A stretch of DNA of 64,000 nt from Nocardioides pini (GCF_026712185.1 NZ_JAPPUX010000002.1:186001-250000); one strand, 5' to 3'. Shown: positions 1 through 8,671, counted from the first letter of the stretch. Notes: generated from the letters alone by a model not told the origin. Numbers and translations: made by a program.

Positions 1-489
1 GGCCCCGCGCATCCGGTCGGCGAGGTAGTGGACCTCGTCCATCACCACGAACCCGAGCCCGAGCAGCGTGCGCGACCCGGCGTAGAGCATGTTGCGCAGC
101 ACCTCGGTGGTCATCACGACCACGGGCGCCTCGCCGTTGATCACGTTGTCGCCGGTCAGCAGGCCCACCTTGTCGGCGCCGTAGCGCTTGACCAGGTCGT
201 GGTACTTCTGGTTCGACAGCGCCTTGATCGGCGTCGTGTAGAACGCCTTGCGCCCGGTCTGGAGGGCCAGGTGGATGGCGAACTCGCCCACGACCGTCTT
301 GCCGGACCCGGTGGGGGCCGCGACGAGCACGCCGCGGCCGTCCTCGATCTCCCGGCACGCCCGCAGCTGGAAGTCGTCGAGTTCGAAGCCGTAGAGGCCC
401 TCGAAGTCCTTCAGCATCGGGTAGGGCTTCTCGCGCTGGAACGCCGCGTAGCGCTCGGCGGGCGTGGGCTGGTCCTCGTGCTCGCTCAT
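1..489 (-). CDS. helY: HelY-type DEAD/DEAH-box superfamily 2 RNA helicase, N-terminal part
   Basis: This is the first 163 codons of a helicase that runs off the left edge. The start is the ATG at 489, giving MSEHEDQPTPAERYAAF. Motif I (AAPTGSGKT), motif Ia (TTPIKALSNQK), a motif Ib-like stretch (TTEVLRNMLYAG) and motif II (DEVHYLADR) follow in the order and spacing of the Ski2/Mtr4-like HelY family. Those actinobacterial proteins are about 900 residues long and are thought to unwind RNA using ATP. The gene follows the lipid kinase on the same strand with a 7-nt gap, so the two are probably co-transcribed. Its place downstream of tatC-tatA and pafBC matches the arrangement seen in other actinobacteria. 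The C-terminal helicase and accessory domains cannot be judged from here. Confidence 0.9.
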   Translation of the reverse strand, partial: MSEHEDQPTPAERYAAFQREKPYPMLKDFEGLYGFELDDFQLRACREIEDGRGVLVAAPTGSGKTVVGEFAIHLALQTGRKAFYTTPIKALSNQKYHDLVKRYGADKVGLLTGDNVINGEAPVVVMTTEVLRNMLYAGSRTLLGLGFVVMDEVHYLADRMRGA

Positions 490-496
490 GACGTCC

Positions 497-1402
497 TCAT
501 GCAATCACGTCGAGCGCACCCGGGACGCACTCGATGGTCAGGGGCAGCGGGCCGAAGCGCTCGCCGTCGGCGTACGACACGATGCCGGGCGCTGCGACGG
601 TGACGCTGCGGACGCGTCGGTGGACGTACTCCGCGATGCCGTCGATCCGCCCGGTGAACAGGCGCGGGTAGGAACGCACCAGCTTGGGCTTGCTCATCCG
701 CGTGATGACGACGACGTCGAGCAGCCCGTCGTCGAGGAGGGCGCCCTCGGTGATCCGCAAGCCGCCGCCGAACGACGGCCCGTTGCCCACGGCGACGAGC
801 ATCGCCTCGTGCTCCATCGTCTCCCCGTCGAGCTCCAGCACGTAGGGGATCGGGCGGAAGGTGCGGAGCTCGGCGAGGGTGGCGAGGTTGTAGCGCATCT
901 GCCCGCGCGGCCAGGTCATCGCGTTGGCCCGCTCGTTGACGATCGCGTCGAAGCCGGCGGCGAGGACGGTCACGAACCACCGGTCGCCGCTGCGGGCCAG
1001 GTCGATGGTGCGGCGTCGCGAGGCGATGACGCGGTCGGCCGCCGCGACGGGGTCGGCGCGCGGGAGCCCGAGGTAGCGCGCGAAGTCGTTGCCCGTGCCG
1101 CTGGGGATCAGGCCGAGGGGTACGCCGGTGCCGGCCACGGCCTGCACCCCGAGGTGCACGAGCCCGTCCCCGCCGCACACCACGAGGGCCTCGACGCCGT
1201 CGGCGACGCAGGCGCGGGCCAGGTCGGCCGCCTCGTCGGCGTCGCGACCCTGCAGGTTGCGGACGACGAAGCCGCTCTCCCGCAGCCGCGCCACCGCTGC
1301 GTCACGGTGGCGCGCGCCCTTCCCGCGACCCGACGTCGGGTTGGTCAGCAGGGCGATCTCCCGCCCCCGCTCAGGGCGGTCGGGCGCAGCCGGGTCGTGC
1401 AT
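497..1402 (-). CDS. diacylglycerol kinase-family lipid kinase (YegS/DagK type)
   Basis: This 301-residue protein has the diacylglycerol kinase catalytic fold. It shows an N-terminal nucleotide-contacting TNPTSGRGKG, the GGDG signature (CGGDGLVHLGVQAV, around residue 65-75) and the IPSGTGNDFAR motif typical of YegS/DagK and sphingosine-kinase-like enzymes. Such enzymes phosphorylate diacylglycerol or a related lipid with ATP at the cytoplasmic membrane face; the lipid here is unknown. A second, divergent member lies at 36056-37003. The ATG at 1402 has a TAGGGT hexamer (1409-1414) 6 nt upstream and no Shine-Dalgarno sequence, which suggests a leaderless transcript that reads on into helY. Confidence 0.9.
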   Translation of the reverse strand: MHDPAAPDRPERGREIALLTNPTSGRGKGARHRDAAVARLRESGFVVRNLQGRDADEAADLARACVADGVEALVVCGGDGLVHLGVQAVAGTGVPLGLIPSGTGNDFARYLGLPRADPVAAADRVIASRRRTIDLARSGDRWFVTVLAAGFDAIVNERANAMTWPRGQMRYNLATLAELRTFRPIPYVLELDGETMEHEAMLVAVGNGPSFGGGLRITEGALLDDGLLDVVVITRMSKPKLVRSYPRLFTGRIDGIAEYVHRRVRSVTVAAPGIVSYADGERFGPLPLTIECVPGALDVIA

Positions 1403-1408
1403 GGCGCG

Positions 1409-1414
1409 ACCCTA
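1409..1414 (-). promoter_or_regulatory. -10-like TAGGGT for leaderless lipid kinase transcript
   Basis: On the minus strand TAGGGT is followed by 6 nt and then the ATG of the lipid kinase. No ribosome binding site fits between them. The hexamer fits the actinobacterial TANNNT -10 pattern, and the same spacing recurs at many genes in this window. No convincing -35 is visible. Confidence 0.5.
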
Positions 1415-1476
1415 TCCCCCGGCACCGACCGGCCGACGCGACTTCCCGGACGCGCCCGCACGCGGCGCGCGGCGGG

Positions 1477-1908
1477 TCAGCCCAGCCGCAGCAGGGCGGC
1501 GTACCGCTCGGCACGCGCCCCCACGGCGCGGGCCAGCCGGCCGAGGGCGTCCAGCACCAGCTCGGGGCCGAAGCGGGTGCCCGGGACGGCGAGGACCAGG
1601 CGCGAGCCGTGCTCGCCGATCACGACCTGGCCGTGGCGCCACGCCTGGTGCACCCGCAACCGGGTCGCGTCGTCCACGACCGGCGCCGGGTAGGCCTCGT
1701 CGACCGCCAGCAGGTCGCACACGATCTCCTGCGACGACCCGGAGTCCTGGCCGTCCTGACCGTCCTGACGGCCGGCAGGATCCGCGGTCAGCCGCCCCCG
1801 GACGAGGTGCCCGGTCTGCAGCCCCTCGTCGGCGCGCCAGACCACGTCGCCGGTGCCGAGCCACTCCGGCAGGTCGAACGGGTCGATGTCCGTGATGGTG
1901 GCCTGCAT
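1477..1908 (-). CDS. conserved hypothetical protein, 143 residues
   Basis: The ATG at 1908 opens a 143-residue protein beginning MQATITDIDPFDLPEWLG. I do not recognise a family. It has no signal peptide or membrane segment. Residues about 45-60 hold a low-complexity Gly-Gln-Asp stretch (GRQDGQDGQDSG) that comes from a small DNA repeat. The second half (VHQAWRHGQVVIGEHGSRLVLAVPGT) looks like a compact beta-rich domain. The gene lies between tatC, 32 nt upstream, and the lipid kinase on the same strand, so it may be part of a tatA-tatC transcript. Third-position GC is as high as in its neighbours. Coding status is likely; function is unknown. Confidence 0.75.
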   Translation of the reverse strand: MQATITDIDPFDLPEWLGTGDVVWRADEGLQTGHLVRGRLTADPAGRQDGQDGQDSGSSQEIVCDLLAVDEAYPAPVVDDATRLRVHQAWRHGQVVIGEHGSRLVLAVPGTRFGPELVLDALGRLARAVGARAERYAALLRLG

Positions 1909-1940
1909 GGGTCCCACCCTGTCAGAGCCGGTCAGGGGCC

Positions 1941-2777
1941 TCAGATGGAGGACAGCTCGTCGGGCGAGAGGCCGGCGTTGGGGGCGTTGCGGGCCCGACG
2001 CCTGTCGTTGAACCGCGCGATCGCCTCCGAGGCGAAGAACAGCAGCACCATCGGGACCGCCATCAGCGTCATCGTGAACGGGTCGGCCGACGGCGTCGCG
2101 ACGGCGGCGAAGATGAAGGTGCCGATGACGATCCACGGCCGGTAGGCCTTGAGGGCGGACCCCTTCACCACGCCGGCGAAGTTGAGCAGCACGACGAAGA
2201 CCGGGATGTTGAACGCCAGGCCGAACACGAAGAGCGTGCGGGTGAAGAACTGCAGGTAGTCGTTGAAGTCGATGAGGTTGGTGACGCCCTCGGGGTTGAA
2301 CCCGATCAGCACCTCGAGCGCCACCGGCAGCGTCACGTAGCCCAGGACGATGCCGATCAGGAAGAGCGGGCCGGCGACCGCCACGAAGACCCGGCTCATC
2401 TTGCGCTCCTGGGCGTAGAGCCCGGGCAGCACGAACGCCCAGATCTGGTAGAGCCAGTAGGGCGCGGTGACGACCGCGGCGGCGAAGCCACACAGCGTCA
2501 GCCACAGCAGCAGGCCCGCGCCGGCGCCGCTGGTGGTGGCGATGGACGTGCCCTCGGCGAGCGTCTTCTGGGCGTCCTGATAGGGCCCGTAGACCGCGTC
2601 GTAGATGGCGTGCCGGAAGAAGACGGCCACCGCGAGCGCGAGGGAGAACACCAGCAGGCAGCGCAGCAGCCGCGCCCGGAACTCCCGGAAATGGTCGGCG
2701 AGCGCCATCCGGCCGTCCGGGCCCACGGCGTCCTGCGGCGGCCCCTTGAACAGGCCGGCGAGACCAGCGATCCTCAC
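1941..2777 (-). CDS. tatC: Sec-independent protein translocase subunit TatC
   Basis: This is a 278-residue integral membrane protein with the TatC pattern. It has a cytoplasmic N-terminal segment containing DHFREFRARL (TatC proteins carry DHLxELRxR here), then six hydrophobic helices, including one around the FVLPGLYAQERK periplasmic turn and C-terminal helices around TPSADPFTMTLMAVP. TatC binds twin-arginine signal peptides and, with TatA, exports folded proteins. The GTG at 2777 lies 20 nt after the tatA stop, so the two are probably co-transcribed. An internal ATG at 2708 would remove a segment (IAGLAGLFKGPPQDAVG) that looks conserved in relatives, so the longer start is kept. No tatB-like gene is present nearby. 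Confidence 0.95.
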   Translation of the reverse strand: MRIAGLAGLFKGPPQDAVGPDGRMALADHFREFRARLLRCLLVFSLALAVAVFFRHAIYDAVYGPYQDAQKTLAEGTSIATTSGAGAGLLLWLTLCGFAAAVVTAPYWLYQIWAFVLPGLYAQERKMSRVFVAVAGPLFLIGIVLGYVTLPVALEVLIGFNPEGVTNLIDFNDYLQFFTRTLFVFGLAFNIPVFVVLLNFAGVVKGSALKAYRPWIVIGTFIFAAVATPSADPFTMTLMAVPMVLLFFASEAIARFNDRRRARNAPNAGLSPDELSSI

Positions 2778-2797
2778 GCGCTCAGGGACTCCAGCGA

Positions 2798-3097
2798 TCA
2801 GGCGGTGGTGTCGTCGCGCCGCTCGCGCAGCACCTCACCGGAGGTCTCGTTGCGCACCTCGCCACCCGGGGTCGGGTCGGCGGCCTGGTTGCGGGCCTCG
2901 AGCTCGCGCTGCTCCGGGGTCTTCTCGGCGTCGTCCTCGTCGCGGAGGCCCTTGGTCTCGGTCTTGAAGATGCGCAGCGCCTGCCCCGAGCTGCGAGCCA
3001 GGTCCGGGAGCTTGGCGGCACCGAACACCAGCACCACGATCGCCAGGATCACGAGCCATTCCAGGCCCTGCGGCATGCCGATCATCGGGTCGATCAT
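2798..3097 (-). CDS. tatA: twin-arginine translocase subunit TatA
   Basis: This 99-residue protein has the TatA layout: a short N terminus, one transmembrane helix (LEWLVILAIVVLVFGAAKLP), an amphipathic helix (ARSSGQALRIFKTETKGL) and a charged disordered tail. TatA oligomers form the variable pore of the Tat system. The ATG at 3097 is preferred over the GTG at 3106 because GGAG sits 8 nt before the ATG. With tatC 20 nt downstream it forms a two-gene export operon. The stop of pafC lies 47 nt upstream on the same strand, so read-through from pafBC is possible. Confidence 0.93.
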   Translation of the reverse strand: MIDPMIGMPQGLEWLVILAIVVLVFGAAKLPDLARSSGQALRIFKTETKGLRDEDDAEKTPEQRELEARNQAADPTPGGEVRNETSGEVLRERRDDTTA

Positions 3098-3144
3098 GTG
3101 GGTCACTCCGTCACTTGGTGGTGTGGTGGATCACGTTCGGGGGG

Positions 3145-4137
3145 TCACTCGGAGTCTACGCCGTCGTCCTCGTAGAGACGGAGCGCCGCCCGTGCCGCGG
3201 TCGTGAAGGCCTCGGCGTACGCCGCGGGCGCGAGCAGCACGGCGTGGGGCGCCAGACGCAGGAGCAGGGACTTCACCCACTCCTCGCTCGCCACCTCGAG
3301 GTCGACGTCGATCGTGCCGTCGGGGCCGGGTCGCCGGTCGGTGACGGGGTAGTACTCGACGACCCATCGCGCGGGCGGGGCCAGGCGCAGCGTGACGGTG
3401 GTGGTCTCGGCGTCGGTGAACCAGCCGCCGGTGAGGTCGCGCGCCCGCGCCCCCGGGTCGGCGACGGGGGTCTCGAGCTCGGTGGCGGCCACGATGCGGT
3501 CCACCCGGAACGCCCGGTCGCCGCCGGCGGTGTGGCACCAGGCGTCGAGGTAGAGCAGGTCCTCCACGCGGGCGAGCCCACGAGGGTCGACCACCCGGCG
3601 CGACTCCTGGTCGCGGGACGGCACGTGGTAGGTGATCTCGACCTGGTGGCCGTGGGACAGCGCCGACTCGAGCACCGGCACGACGGCGCTGCTCTCCAGC
3701 GGGGTCGGCGTCACGTGCAGGCGCAGCAGCCCCTCGTCGTCCTGGCCGGCCGCGTCCTCGAGCTTGGCCAGGGTGCGCTCGATGACCTCGCGGGCCTCCG
3801 CGGGCGCGGCGTCGACCATCGTGCGCAGCGCCACCACGAGCGAGGTGGCCTCCGCGGGCGAGAAGCGCACCGGCCGGGCGAGGTAGTCGGCGTTGTCGAC
3901 GCGGATGATGCGGTCGCCCTCGAGGGCCTCGAGGTCGACCTCGATGAGGTCGCCGGGCAGCCCGGGCGACACCCCGGTCATGAACAGCAGCCGCAGGTCG
4001 CGCTCGATCTGGTCGGCGTCGGTGCCGAAGTGGGCGGCGGCGTCCTCGAGGCGCACCTCCCCGCGGGCGAGCAGGTAGGGCACCAGGGCGAGCAGGCGCG
4101 CGACCTGGTCGGGTGCGGTGTCGGCCGGCTGGGTCAT
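3145..4137 (-). CDS. pafC: WYL-domain transcriptional regulator PafC
   Basis: This 330-residue protein has an N-terminal helix-turn-helix-like region (VARLLALVPYLLARGEVRLEDAAAHFGTDADQIERDL), a central WYL-type domain (VEITYHVPSRDQESRRVVDPRGLARVEDLLYLDAWC...AFRVDRI) and a C-terminal extension. It matches PafC, which acts with PafB to activate the SOS-independent DNA damage response in mycobacteria. The ATG at 4137 overlaps the pafB stop in an ATGA arrangement, so the two are translationally coupled. The WYL domain is thought to sense a single-stranded nucleic acid ligand. The position close to pafA is the conserved actinobacterial order. Confidence 0.93.
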   Translation of the reverse strand: MTQPADTAPDQVARLLALVPYLLARGEVRLEDAAAHFGTDADQIERDLRLLFMTGVSPGLPGDLIEVDLEALEGDRIIRVDNADYLARPVRFSPAEATSLVVALRTMVDAAPAEAREVIERTLAKLEDAAGQDDEGLLRLHVTPTPLESSAVVPVLESALSHGHQVEITYHVPSRDQESRRVVDPRGLARVEDLLYLDAWCHTAGGDRAFRVDRIVAATELETPVADPGARARDLTGGWFTDAETTTVTLRLAPPARWVVEYYPVTDRRPGPDGTIDVDLEVASEEWVKSLLLRLAPHAVLLAPAAYAEAFTTAARAALRLYEDDGVDSE

Positions 4138-5132
4138 GACGCCTTCCCGTTCCCGCTCCCGGGGTCGGCTCCGGCCACGGCGCGGAGCCGGGCGACCACG
4201 TCGTCGCGCAGCGACTGCGGCGCCTCCACGACCACGTCGGAGCCGTAGGTGAGCACCTCGTCGGAGAGCTCCTGCACCGGTCCCTCGACGACGACCGTGT
4301 CCCAGCCGGGCCGCCCGTCGATCGGGGTCACCGACTCGGCGCGCCGGCGCAGCCCGACGCCGGTGCCCTGCCGGACCCGGACCTGCGCCCGGACGGAGGG
4401 GTACGACGGCGACAGCCGCCGGGCGACCTCGCGCACGTCGGTGCCGGGCGGGACGTCGTACGCCCCGGACCTGCCGGTCGCGCGGACCGGGCCGACGATC
4501 CGGGAGAGCCGGAAGACGCGCTCGGCACCGCGGTCGACGTCGAAGCCGACGACGTACCACCGCCCCGACGAGCGCGCGAGGCCCCAGGGCTGGACCCGAC
4601 GGGTGGTCGGTGTGGTCTCGTCGGCCCGCTGGTAGGGGAAGCTGACCTGGCGCCGCTTGCCGATCGCGTCCCACAGCGGCTCGAAGGCCGGCTCGTCGGC
4701 GGTGATGGCGGGGGCGACGACCTCGAGGCGGGAGGGGTCGATCTCGACGCCCTGGCCCTTGAGCTTGGCCAGCGCCCGGCCCGTCGCCTTTGCGAGGGTG
4801 GCCTGCTGCCAGACCTGGGCGGCCAGGCCCAGCACGGCCGCCTCGTCGGACTCGAACCGGATCTCGGGGAGCGAGGTCTGCTCGGTCGGGATGCGGTAGC
4901 CGATCTCGTCGTCGAAGAACGCGTCGGCGCTCCCGACCTCGATCACGGCACCGATCTGGCGCAGGGCGTCCTTGTCACGCTCGAAGGCGCGCTCGAACGC
5001 CTCGTCGCCGGCCGGCCCGCGGGCGTGCTCGGGGTAGCACGCCTCGCGGATCGCGTCCTTGCCGATGAACCGCTTCGCGCCGAGCAGCAGGATGTGCAGG
5101 TTCATCAGCCGCTCTGCTCGTGGCTGCACCAT
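4134..5132 (-). CDS. pafB: WYL-domain transcriptional regulator PafB
   Basis: This 332-residue protein begins MVQPRAERLMNLHILLLGAKRFIGK, the typical PafB N terminus, followed by a winged-helix domain, a WYL domain (VSFPYQRADETTPTTRRVQPWGLARSSGRWYVVGFD) and a C-terminal extension. It is the partner of PafC in the mycobacterial-type PafBC regulator. PafB and PafC are paralogues with the same domain order and overlap by 4 nt. A FKBP lipoprotein gene lies between pafB and pafA in this genome. Confidence 0.93.
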   Translation of the reverse strand: MVQPRAERLMNLHILLLGAKRFIGKDAIREACYPEHARGPAGDEAFERAFERDKDALRQIGAVIEVGSADAFFDDEIGYRIPTEQTSLPEIRFESDEAAVLGLAAQVWQQATLAKATGRALAKLKGQGVEIDPSRLEVVAPAITADEPAFEPLWDAIGKRRQVSFPYQRADETTPTTRRVQPWGLARSSGRWYVVGFDVDRGAERVFRLSRIVGPVRATGRSGAYDVPPGTDVREVARRLSPSYPSVRAQVRVRQGTGVGLRRRAESVTPIDGRPGWDTVVVEGPVQELSDEVLTYGSDVVVEAPQSLRDDVVARLRAVAGADPGSGNGKAS

Positions 5133-5180
5133 GGCTGTCCCCTGTCCCTCCTGCTCGCTCCGCTGTGCCTGCTGGTCGGG

Positions 5181-6140
5181 TCAGGAGGCGCCGAGGATGT
5201 CGACGACGAAGAACAGGGTGTCGGTGCCCTTGATCCCGGCCTGCTCGTTGCCCTGCTCGCCGTAGCCGTCGGCCGGCGGGATCTCGAGGATCACGCGGGA
5301 GCCGACGGTGCGTCCGACGAGCCGCTCGTCCCAGCCCGAGATGACCTGGCCGACGCCGATCGGGAACTCGGCGGGCTCACCGCTGTAGGACTCGTCGAAG
5401 GGCTTGTCGGCGTCGTAGACCTGGCCGAGGTAGTTCACGGTGAGGGTCTGGCCGGACTTCACCTTGGGGCCGTCGCCCTTCACGAGGGTGGTGGCGATCA
5501 GCTTGCCGGAGGGCTTGTGGGCGGTGCTGAAGTCGAAGCCGGTGACCACGCCGTCCTTCTCGATGAGCTCCGGCGCCCAGCCGGCGGGCTTCTTCTCCTC
5601 GCCCTGCGGGCCGTCGAGCGGCGGCACGGTCTCGGAACGGCCCATGATGTCGACGATCGCCAGCACGGCGTCCTTGTTGCCGATGCCGATGTCGGGGCGG
5701 CCGCCCTCGCCGAAGGCGTCCTCGGCGCTGGTGAGCAGCACGACGCGGTCGCCGACCTGGTTGCCGATGACGGCCTCGCGCAGGAACGGCAGGACGTCCT
5801 CGGACATCTCCACCGACTGGGGCGCGCCGTCCTTGGTCCAGGTGGTCTGCGCCTCCTCCTCGGTGAAGCCGTTGCCGATCCACCAGTTGGCCTTGACGGT
5901 GTCACCGTCGGCGACCTCCTCGCCGTCGCCCTCGACGAGGACCTCGGTCTCCTCCTTCGAGCCGTCGAGGCGGCCGTCGAAGCTCACCTTGGGCTCCGAG
6001 CCCTGCTCGCCCTCGATGGTCACCGAGCTGAGGGACTCGCCCCCCTCCTCGGGGTCGCTGGACCCGGAGCCGCAGGCGGCCAGTCCGAGCATGCTGAGGG
6101 AGAGGACACCGCTGAGGGCAGCGGAACGTACACGAGACAC
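5181..6140 (-). CDS. FKBP-type peptidyl-prolyl cis-trans isomerase lipoprotein
   Basis: This 319-residue exported lipoprotein has a short signal peptide ending in the lipobox LAAC (Cys about residue 23) and an acidic Gly/Ser/Glu linker. Two FKBP-like domains follow. The first, around residues 60-165, is divergent. The second, around 190-319, is well conserved (VNYLGQVYDADKPFDESY, VISGWDERLVGRTVGSR, GYGEQG). FKBP domains catalyse proline isomerisation; this one would act on the outer face of the membrane. The GTG at 6140 has AGGTGA upstream and a TAGGGT -10 candidate at 6177-6182, so the gene probably has its own promoter. It sits between pafA and pafBC. Confidence 0.92.
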   Translation of the reverse strand: MSRVRSAALSGVLSLSMLGLAACGSGSSDPEEGGESLSSVTIEGEQGSEPKVSFDGRLDGSKEETEVLVEGDGEEVADGDTVKANWWIGNGFTEEEAQTTWTKDGAPQSVEMSEDVLPFLREAVIGNQVGDRVVLLTSAEDAFGEGGRPDIGIGNKDAVLAIVDIMGRSETVPPLDGPQGEEKKPAGWAPELIEKDGVVTGFDFSTAHKPSGKLIATTLVKGDGPKVKSGQTLTVNYLGQVYDADKPFDESYSGEPAEFPIGVGQVISGWDERLVGRTVGSRVILEIPPADGYGEQGNEQAGIKGTDTLFFVVDILGAS

Positions 6141-6260
6141 GAGTTCACCTGTTCGATCGGTCGGCGTTGCCCGGACACCCTATCCAGCACACCCCACGCC
6201 CACCGCCGCGACACCGCCGCTGTGGAGCCACGACCTCGGCGCATGCCGGTCGCGGGCAGG
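6141..6260. other. gap between pafA and the FKBP gene
   Basis: This stretch of 120 nt holds the FKBP promoter (TAGGGT, 6177-6182) and leader. I see no gene or strong hairpin in it. Confidence 0.5.
6177..6182 (-). promoter_or_regulatory. -10-like TAGGGT upstream of FKBP lipoprotein gene
   Basis: TAGGGT on the minus strand lies 36 nt before the GTG of the FKBP gene. This would give a leader of roughly 30 nt containing AGGTGA as ribosome binding site. No clear -35 hexamer is seen. It marks the FKBP gene as a separate transcription unit from pafA. Confidence 0.4.
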
Positions 6261-7622
6261 TCACATGCCGTCGATGAGGCGCTGCACCCGCTCGTCGTAC
6301 GCCTTGAAGGGGTCCTTGCACAGCACCGTGCGCTGGGCCTGGTCGTTCAGCTTGAGGTGCACCCAGTCGACGGTGAAGTCGCGGCGGCGCTCCTGGGCGC
6401 GCCGGATGAACTCGCCCCGCAGCCGCGCGCGGGTGTTCTGCGGAGGCACGCTCTTGGCCTCGAAGATCTTGAGGTCGCTGCTGACGCGGGCGACGGCGCC
6501 GCGCTTCTCGAGCAGGTAGTAGAGCCCCCGCCCGCGGTGGATGTCGTGGTAGGCGAGGTCGAGCTGGGCGATGCGGGCATCACCGAGCGACAGGCCGTGC
6601 TTGGCGCGGTAGCGCTCGATGAGCTTGAGCTTGATGACCCAGTCGATCTCACGGTCGACCAGGCCGAGGTCGTCGGACTCGACCGCCTTGAGGCCGCGTT
6701 CCCACAGGTCGAGGGCGCGCTCGATGGTCGGGGTGGAGATCTGTCGGCGGTCGACGAAGTCGCGAGCCTTGGCGAGGTACTCGCCCTGGATCTCCAGCGC
6801 GCTGGCCTCGCGGCCGTTGGCCAGCCGGACCTTGCGGCGACCGGTCGGGTCGTGGCTGATCTCGCGGATCGCGCGGATCGGGTTCTCCATCGTGAGGTCG
6901 CGCATCACCACGCCCTCCTCGATCATCCGGAGCACCAGGTCGCAGGACGCCACCTTGAGCAGGGTGGTGGTCTCGCTCATGTTGGAGTCGCCGACGATGA
7001 CGTGGAGGCGGCGGAACCGCTCCGCGTCGGCGTGCGGCTCGTCGCGGGTGTTGATGATGGGCCGGCTGCGCGTGGTGGCGCTGCTGACGCCCTCCCAGAT
7101 GTGCTCGGCGCGCTGGCTCACGCTGTACGACGCCCCGCGCGGCGTCATGACCACCTTGCCGGCCCCGACCACGATCTGCCGGGTCACCAGGAACGGGATC
7201 AGGATGTCGGCGAGCCGGCTGAACTCCCCCGCACGGCCGACGAGGTAGTTCTCGTGGCAGCCGTAGGAGTTGCCGGCGGAGTCGGTGTTGTTCTTGAACA
7301 GGTAGATGTCGCCGGCGATGCCCTCCTCGTGCAGGCGCGCCTCCGCGTCGAGGAGCAGGCCCTCGAGGATCCGCTCCCCCGCCTTGTCGTGCGTGACGAG
7401 GTCGACGATGTCGTCGCACTCCGGCGTGGCGTACTCCGGGTGGCTGCCGACGTCGAGGTAGAGCCGTGCGCCGTTGCGCAGGAACACGTTGGACGAGCGC
7501 CCCCAGCTGACGACCTTGCGGAAGAGGTAGCGGGCGACCTCGTCGGGGCTCAGCCGTCGCTGCCCCTTGAACGTGCACGTGACGCCGTACTCGTTCTCGA
7601 TGCCGAAGATCCGCCGGTCCAT
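6261..7622 (-). CDS. pafA: Pup-protein ligase PafA
   Basis: This 453-residue enzyme of the carboxylate-amine ligase (glutamine synthetase-like) fold starts [18 protein letters not shown], with the Glu-x-Glu metal and nucleotide site near residue 9-11. It also has [34 protein letters not shown] and [29 protein letters not shown]. PafA uses ATP to activate the C-terminal Glu of deamidated Pup and joins it to substrate lysines. It is a paralogue of Dop at 10814-12334. The ATG at 7622 follows TAGGGT (7629-7634) by 6 nt with no Shine-Dalgarno, suggesting leaderless transcription. Confidence 0.97.
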   Translation of the reverse strand: MDRRIFGIENEYGVTCTFKGQRRLSPDEVARYLFRKVVSWGRSSNVFLRNGARLYLDVGSHPEYATPECDDIVDLVTHDKAGERILEGLLLDAEARLHEEGIAGDIYLFKNNTDSAGNSYGCHENYLVGRAGEFSRLADILIPFLVTRQIVVGAGKVVMTPRGASYSVSQRAEHIWEGVSSATTRSRPIINTRDEPHADAERFRRLHVIVGDSNMSETTTLLKVASCDLVLRMIEEGVVMRDLTMENPIRAIREISHDPTGRRKVRLANGREASALEIQGEYLAKARDFVDRRQISTPTIERALDLWERGLKAVESDDLGLVDREIDWVIKLKLIERYRAKHGLSLGDARIAQLDLAYHDIHRGRGLYYLLEKRGAVARVSSDLKIFEAKSVPPQNTRARLRGEFIRRAQERRRDFTVDWVHLKLNDQAQRTVLCKDPFKAYDERVQRLIDGM

Positions 7623-7628
7623 GCCCCC

Positions 7629-7634
7629 ACCCTA
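7629..7634 (-). promoter_or_regulatory. -10-like TAGGGT for leaderless pafA transcript
   Basis: TAGGGT, a 6-nt gap and then the pafA ATG, with no ribosome binding site. A matching plus-strand hexamer (TAGGTT, 7690-7695) serves the divergent gene at 7702, so the 79-nt gap holds two back-to-back leaderless promoters. Confidence 0.5.
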
Positions 7635-7701
7635 GGACCGCGGACCACGTGCGGCGCGCCACTCCGTGCCGAAACTTGCCCCGGCTGCCTAGGTTGCGGA
7701 C

Positions 7702-8193
7702 ATGGACGAGCCGTCTTCCGCCCCGACTCCCCGCTCCTCCGTCGACCCGCGGCTCGACTCCTGGCCCGTGCATCTCGCGACCGCCGTCGCCACCGGCCTG
7801 GTCACGACCTACCTGCCCGTCCAGCGGTGGCGGCGACCCGCCCGGTGGGCGCTGCACGGCGGGACGGGCGTCCTGGCCGGCGGTGGGATGGCGTACCTGC
7901 TGCGCCGACCCGACGCGCGACCAGACGTCTCGCGGGAGGACGAGCCGCGGGCGCCGCTCGCCCCGTTGCCGACGGCCGTCACCACCCTCGCGTTCGCCGC
8001 CCTCGTCCTGGGCGCGAGTCGCGGCGGTGAGGCGGCGGACGTGTGGGTGGAGCGGAAGCTGGCGGCGAGGGGCGTACGACGCCCGCGCGCATGGATGGGC
8101 GTGGTCGCGGCGGGTGCCTCCCTGGTGATGAGCGTCTCCGACAGCCGTCGTCGCGCCGCGGACTCACCGTCCCCCACCTCGACGGGTGCTTGA
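7702..8193 (+). CDS. small hypothetical membrane protein, 163 residues
   Basis: I do not recognise this protein. After a Pro/Ser-rich N terminus it has about three to four hydrophobic stretches: WPVHLATAVATGLVTTYL (about 25-42), a Gly-rich ALHGGTGVLAGGGMAYLL (about 51-68), TLAFAALVLGAS (about 95-106) and AWMGVVAAGASLVMSV (about 131-146). These make it a probable inner-membrane protein. It is divergent from pafA, and TAGGTT lies 6 nt before its ATG, which fits a leaderless transcript. Codon bias supports coding. Any link to the surrounding proteasome genes is only positional. Confidence 0.7.
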   Translation: MDEPSSAPTPRSSVDPRLDSWPVHLATAVATGLVTTYLPVQRWRRPARWALHGGTGVLAGGGMAYLLRRPDARPDVSREDEPRAPLAPLPTAVTTLAFAALVLGASRGGEAADVWVERKLAARGVRRPRAWMGVVAAGASLVMSVSDSRRRAADSPSPTSTGA

Positions 8194-8226
8194 CGGACGC
8201 CCGCCACCCGGGCGAGCGTTTCCTGC

Positions 8227-8637
8227 ATGGGACCTCGCCACCTCGTCGCGACCGTGCTGGTCGAACCGGGCGCGGTCGCGGACCTCGAGCTGCGGGTCAT
8301 GACCGACGACCTGTGGATGTGGCCGGTGCGGACGGCACCCGTCGTGCTGGACGGCCCGCGGATGGAGTTCCAGCTCCGCCGCCGCATGGTCGAGCAGCGG
8401 CGCGGCGCCTGGGACCACGCCGCCGACTGGACGCCCGCCTGGATCGGCTTCGGCGACGCCTGGCACGAGTTCGGCCCGGACGGCAACGTCCGACCGTCCG
8501 GCCCGCTCCCGTGGGCCGCCCACCAGCGCCTGTGGACGGCACTCGACGAGTTCGGCACGTCGGTGCGCTACCGGCGACGCCTGAGCGGGATCCCGACCGT
8601 GCCGACGACCGAGTGGCCGGGCCTCACGCTCTCCTGA
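8227..8637 (+). CDS. hypothetical protein, 136 residues
   Basis: This soluble protein of 136 residues starts MGPRHLVATVLVEPGAVADLELR. It is Trp-rich in the middle (TDDLWMWPV, RRGAWDHAADWTPAWIGFGDAWHEF) and belongs to no family I can name. It follows the small membrane protein gene by 33 nt in the same direction and may be co-transcribed with it. Its stop lies 34 nt from the end of the convergent prcA gene. Codon usage is typical of the genome, but without a family match the coding call is moderate. Confidence 0.65.
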   Translation: MGPRHLVATVLVEPGAVADLELRVMTDDLWMWPVRTAPVVLDGPRMEFQLRRRMVEQRRGAWDHAADWTPAWIGFGDAWHEFGPDGNVRPSGPLPWAAHQRLWTALDEFGTSVRYRRRLSGIPTVPTTEWPGLTLS

Positions 8638-8671
8638 CCGAGACCGCTCGGCGGGCCACCGCGCCCGGCGC

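Noticed and set aside
3098..3106. GTG at 3106 as the start of TatA
   Set aside because: GGAG is correctly placed for the ATG at 3097 and overlaps the GTG itself.
5025..8030. 1001-codon plus-strand frame across the FKBP and pafA genes
   Set aside because: Shadow of minus-strand genes with clear families; no ribosome binding site or known domain.
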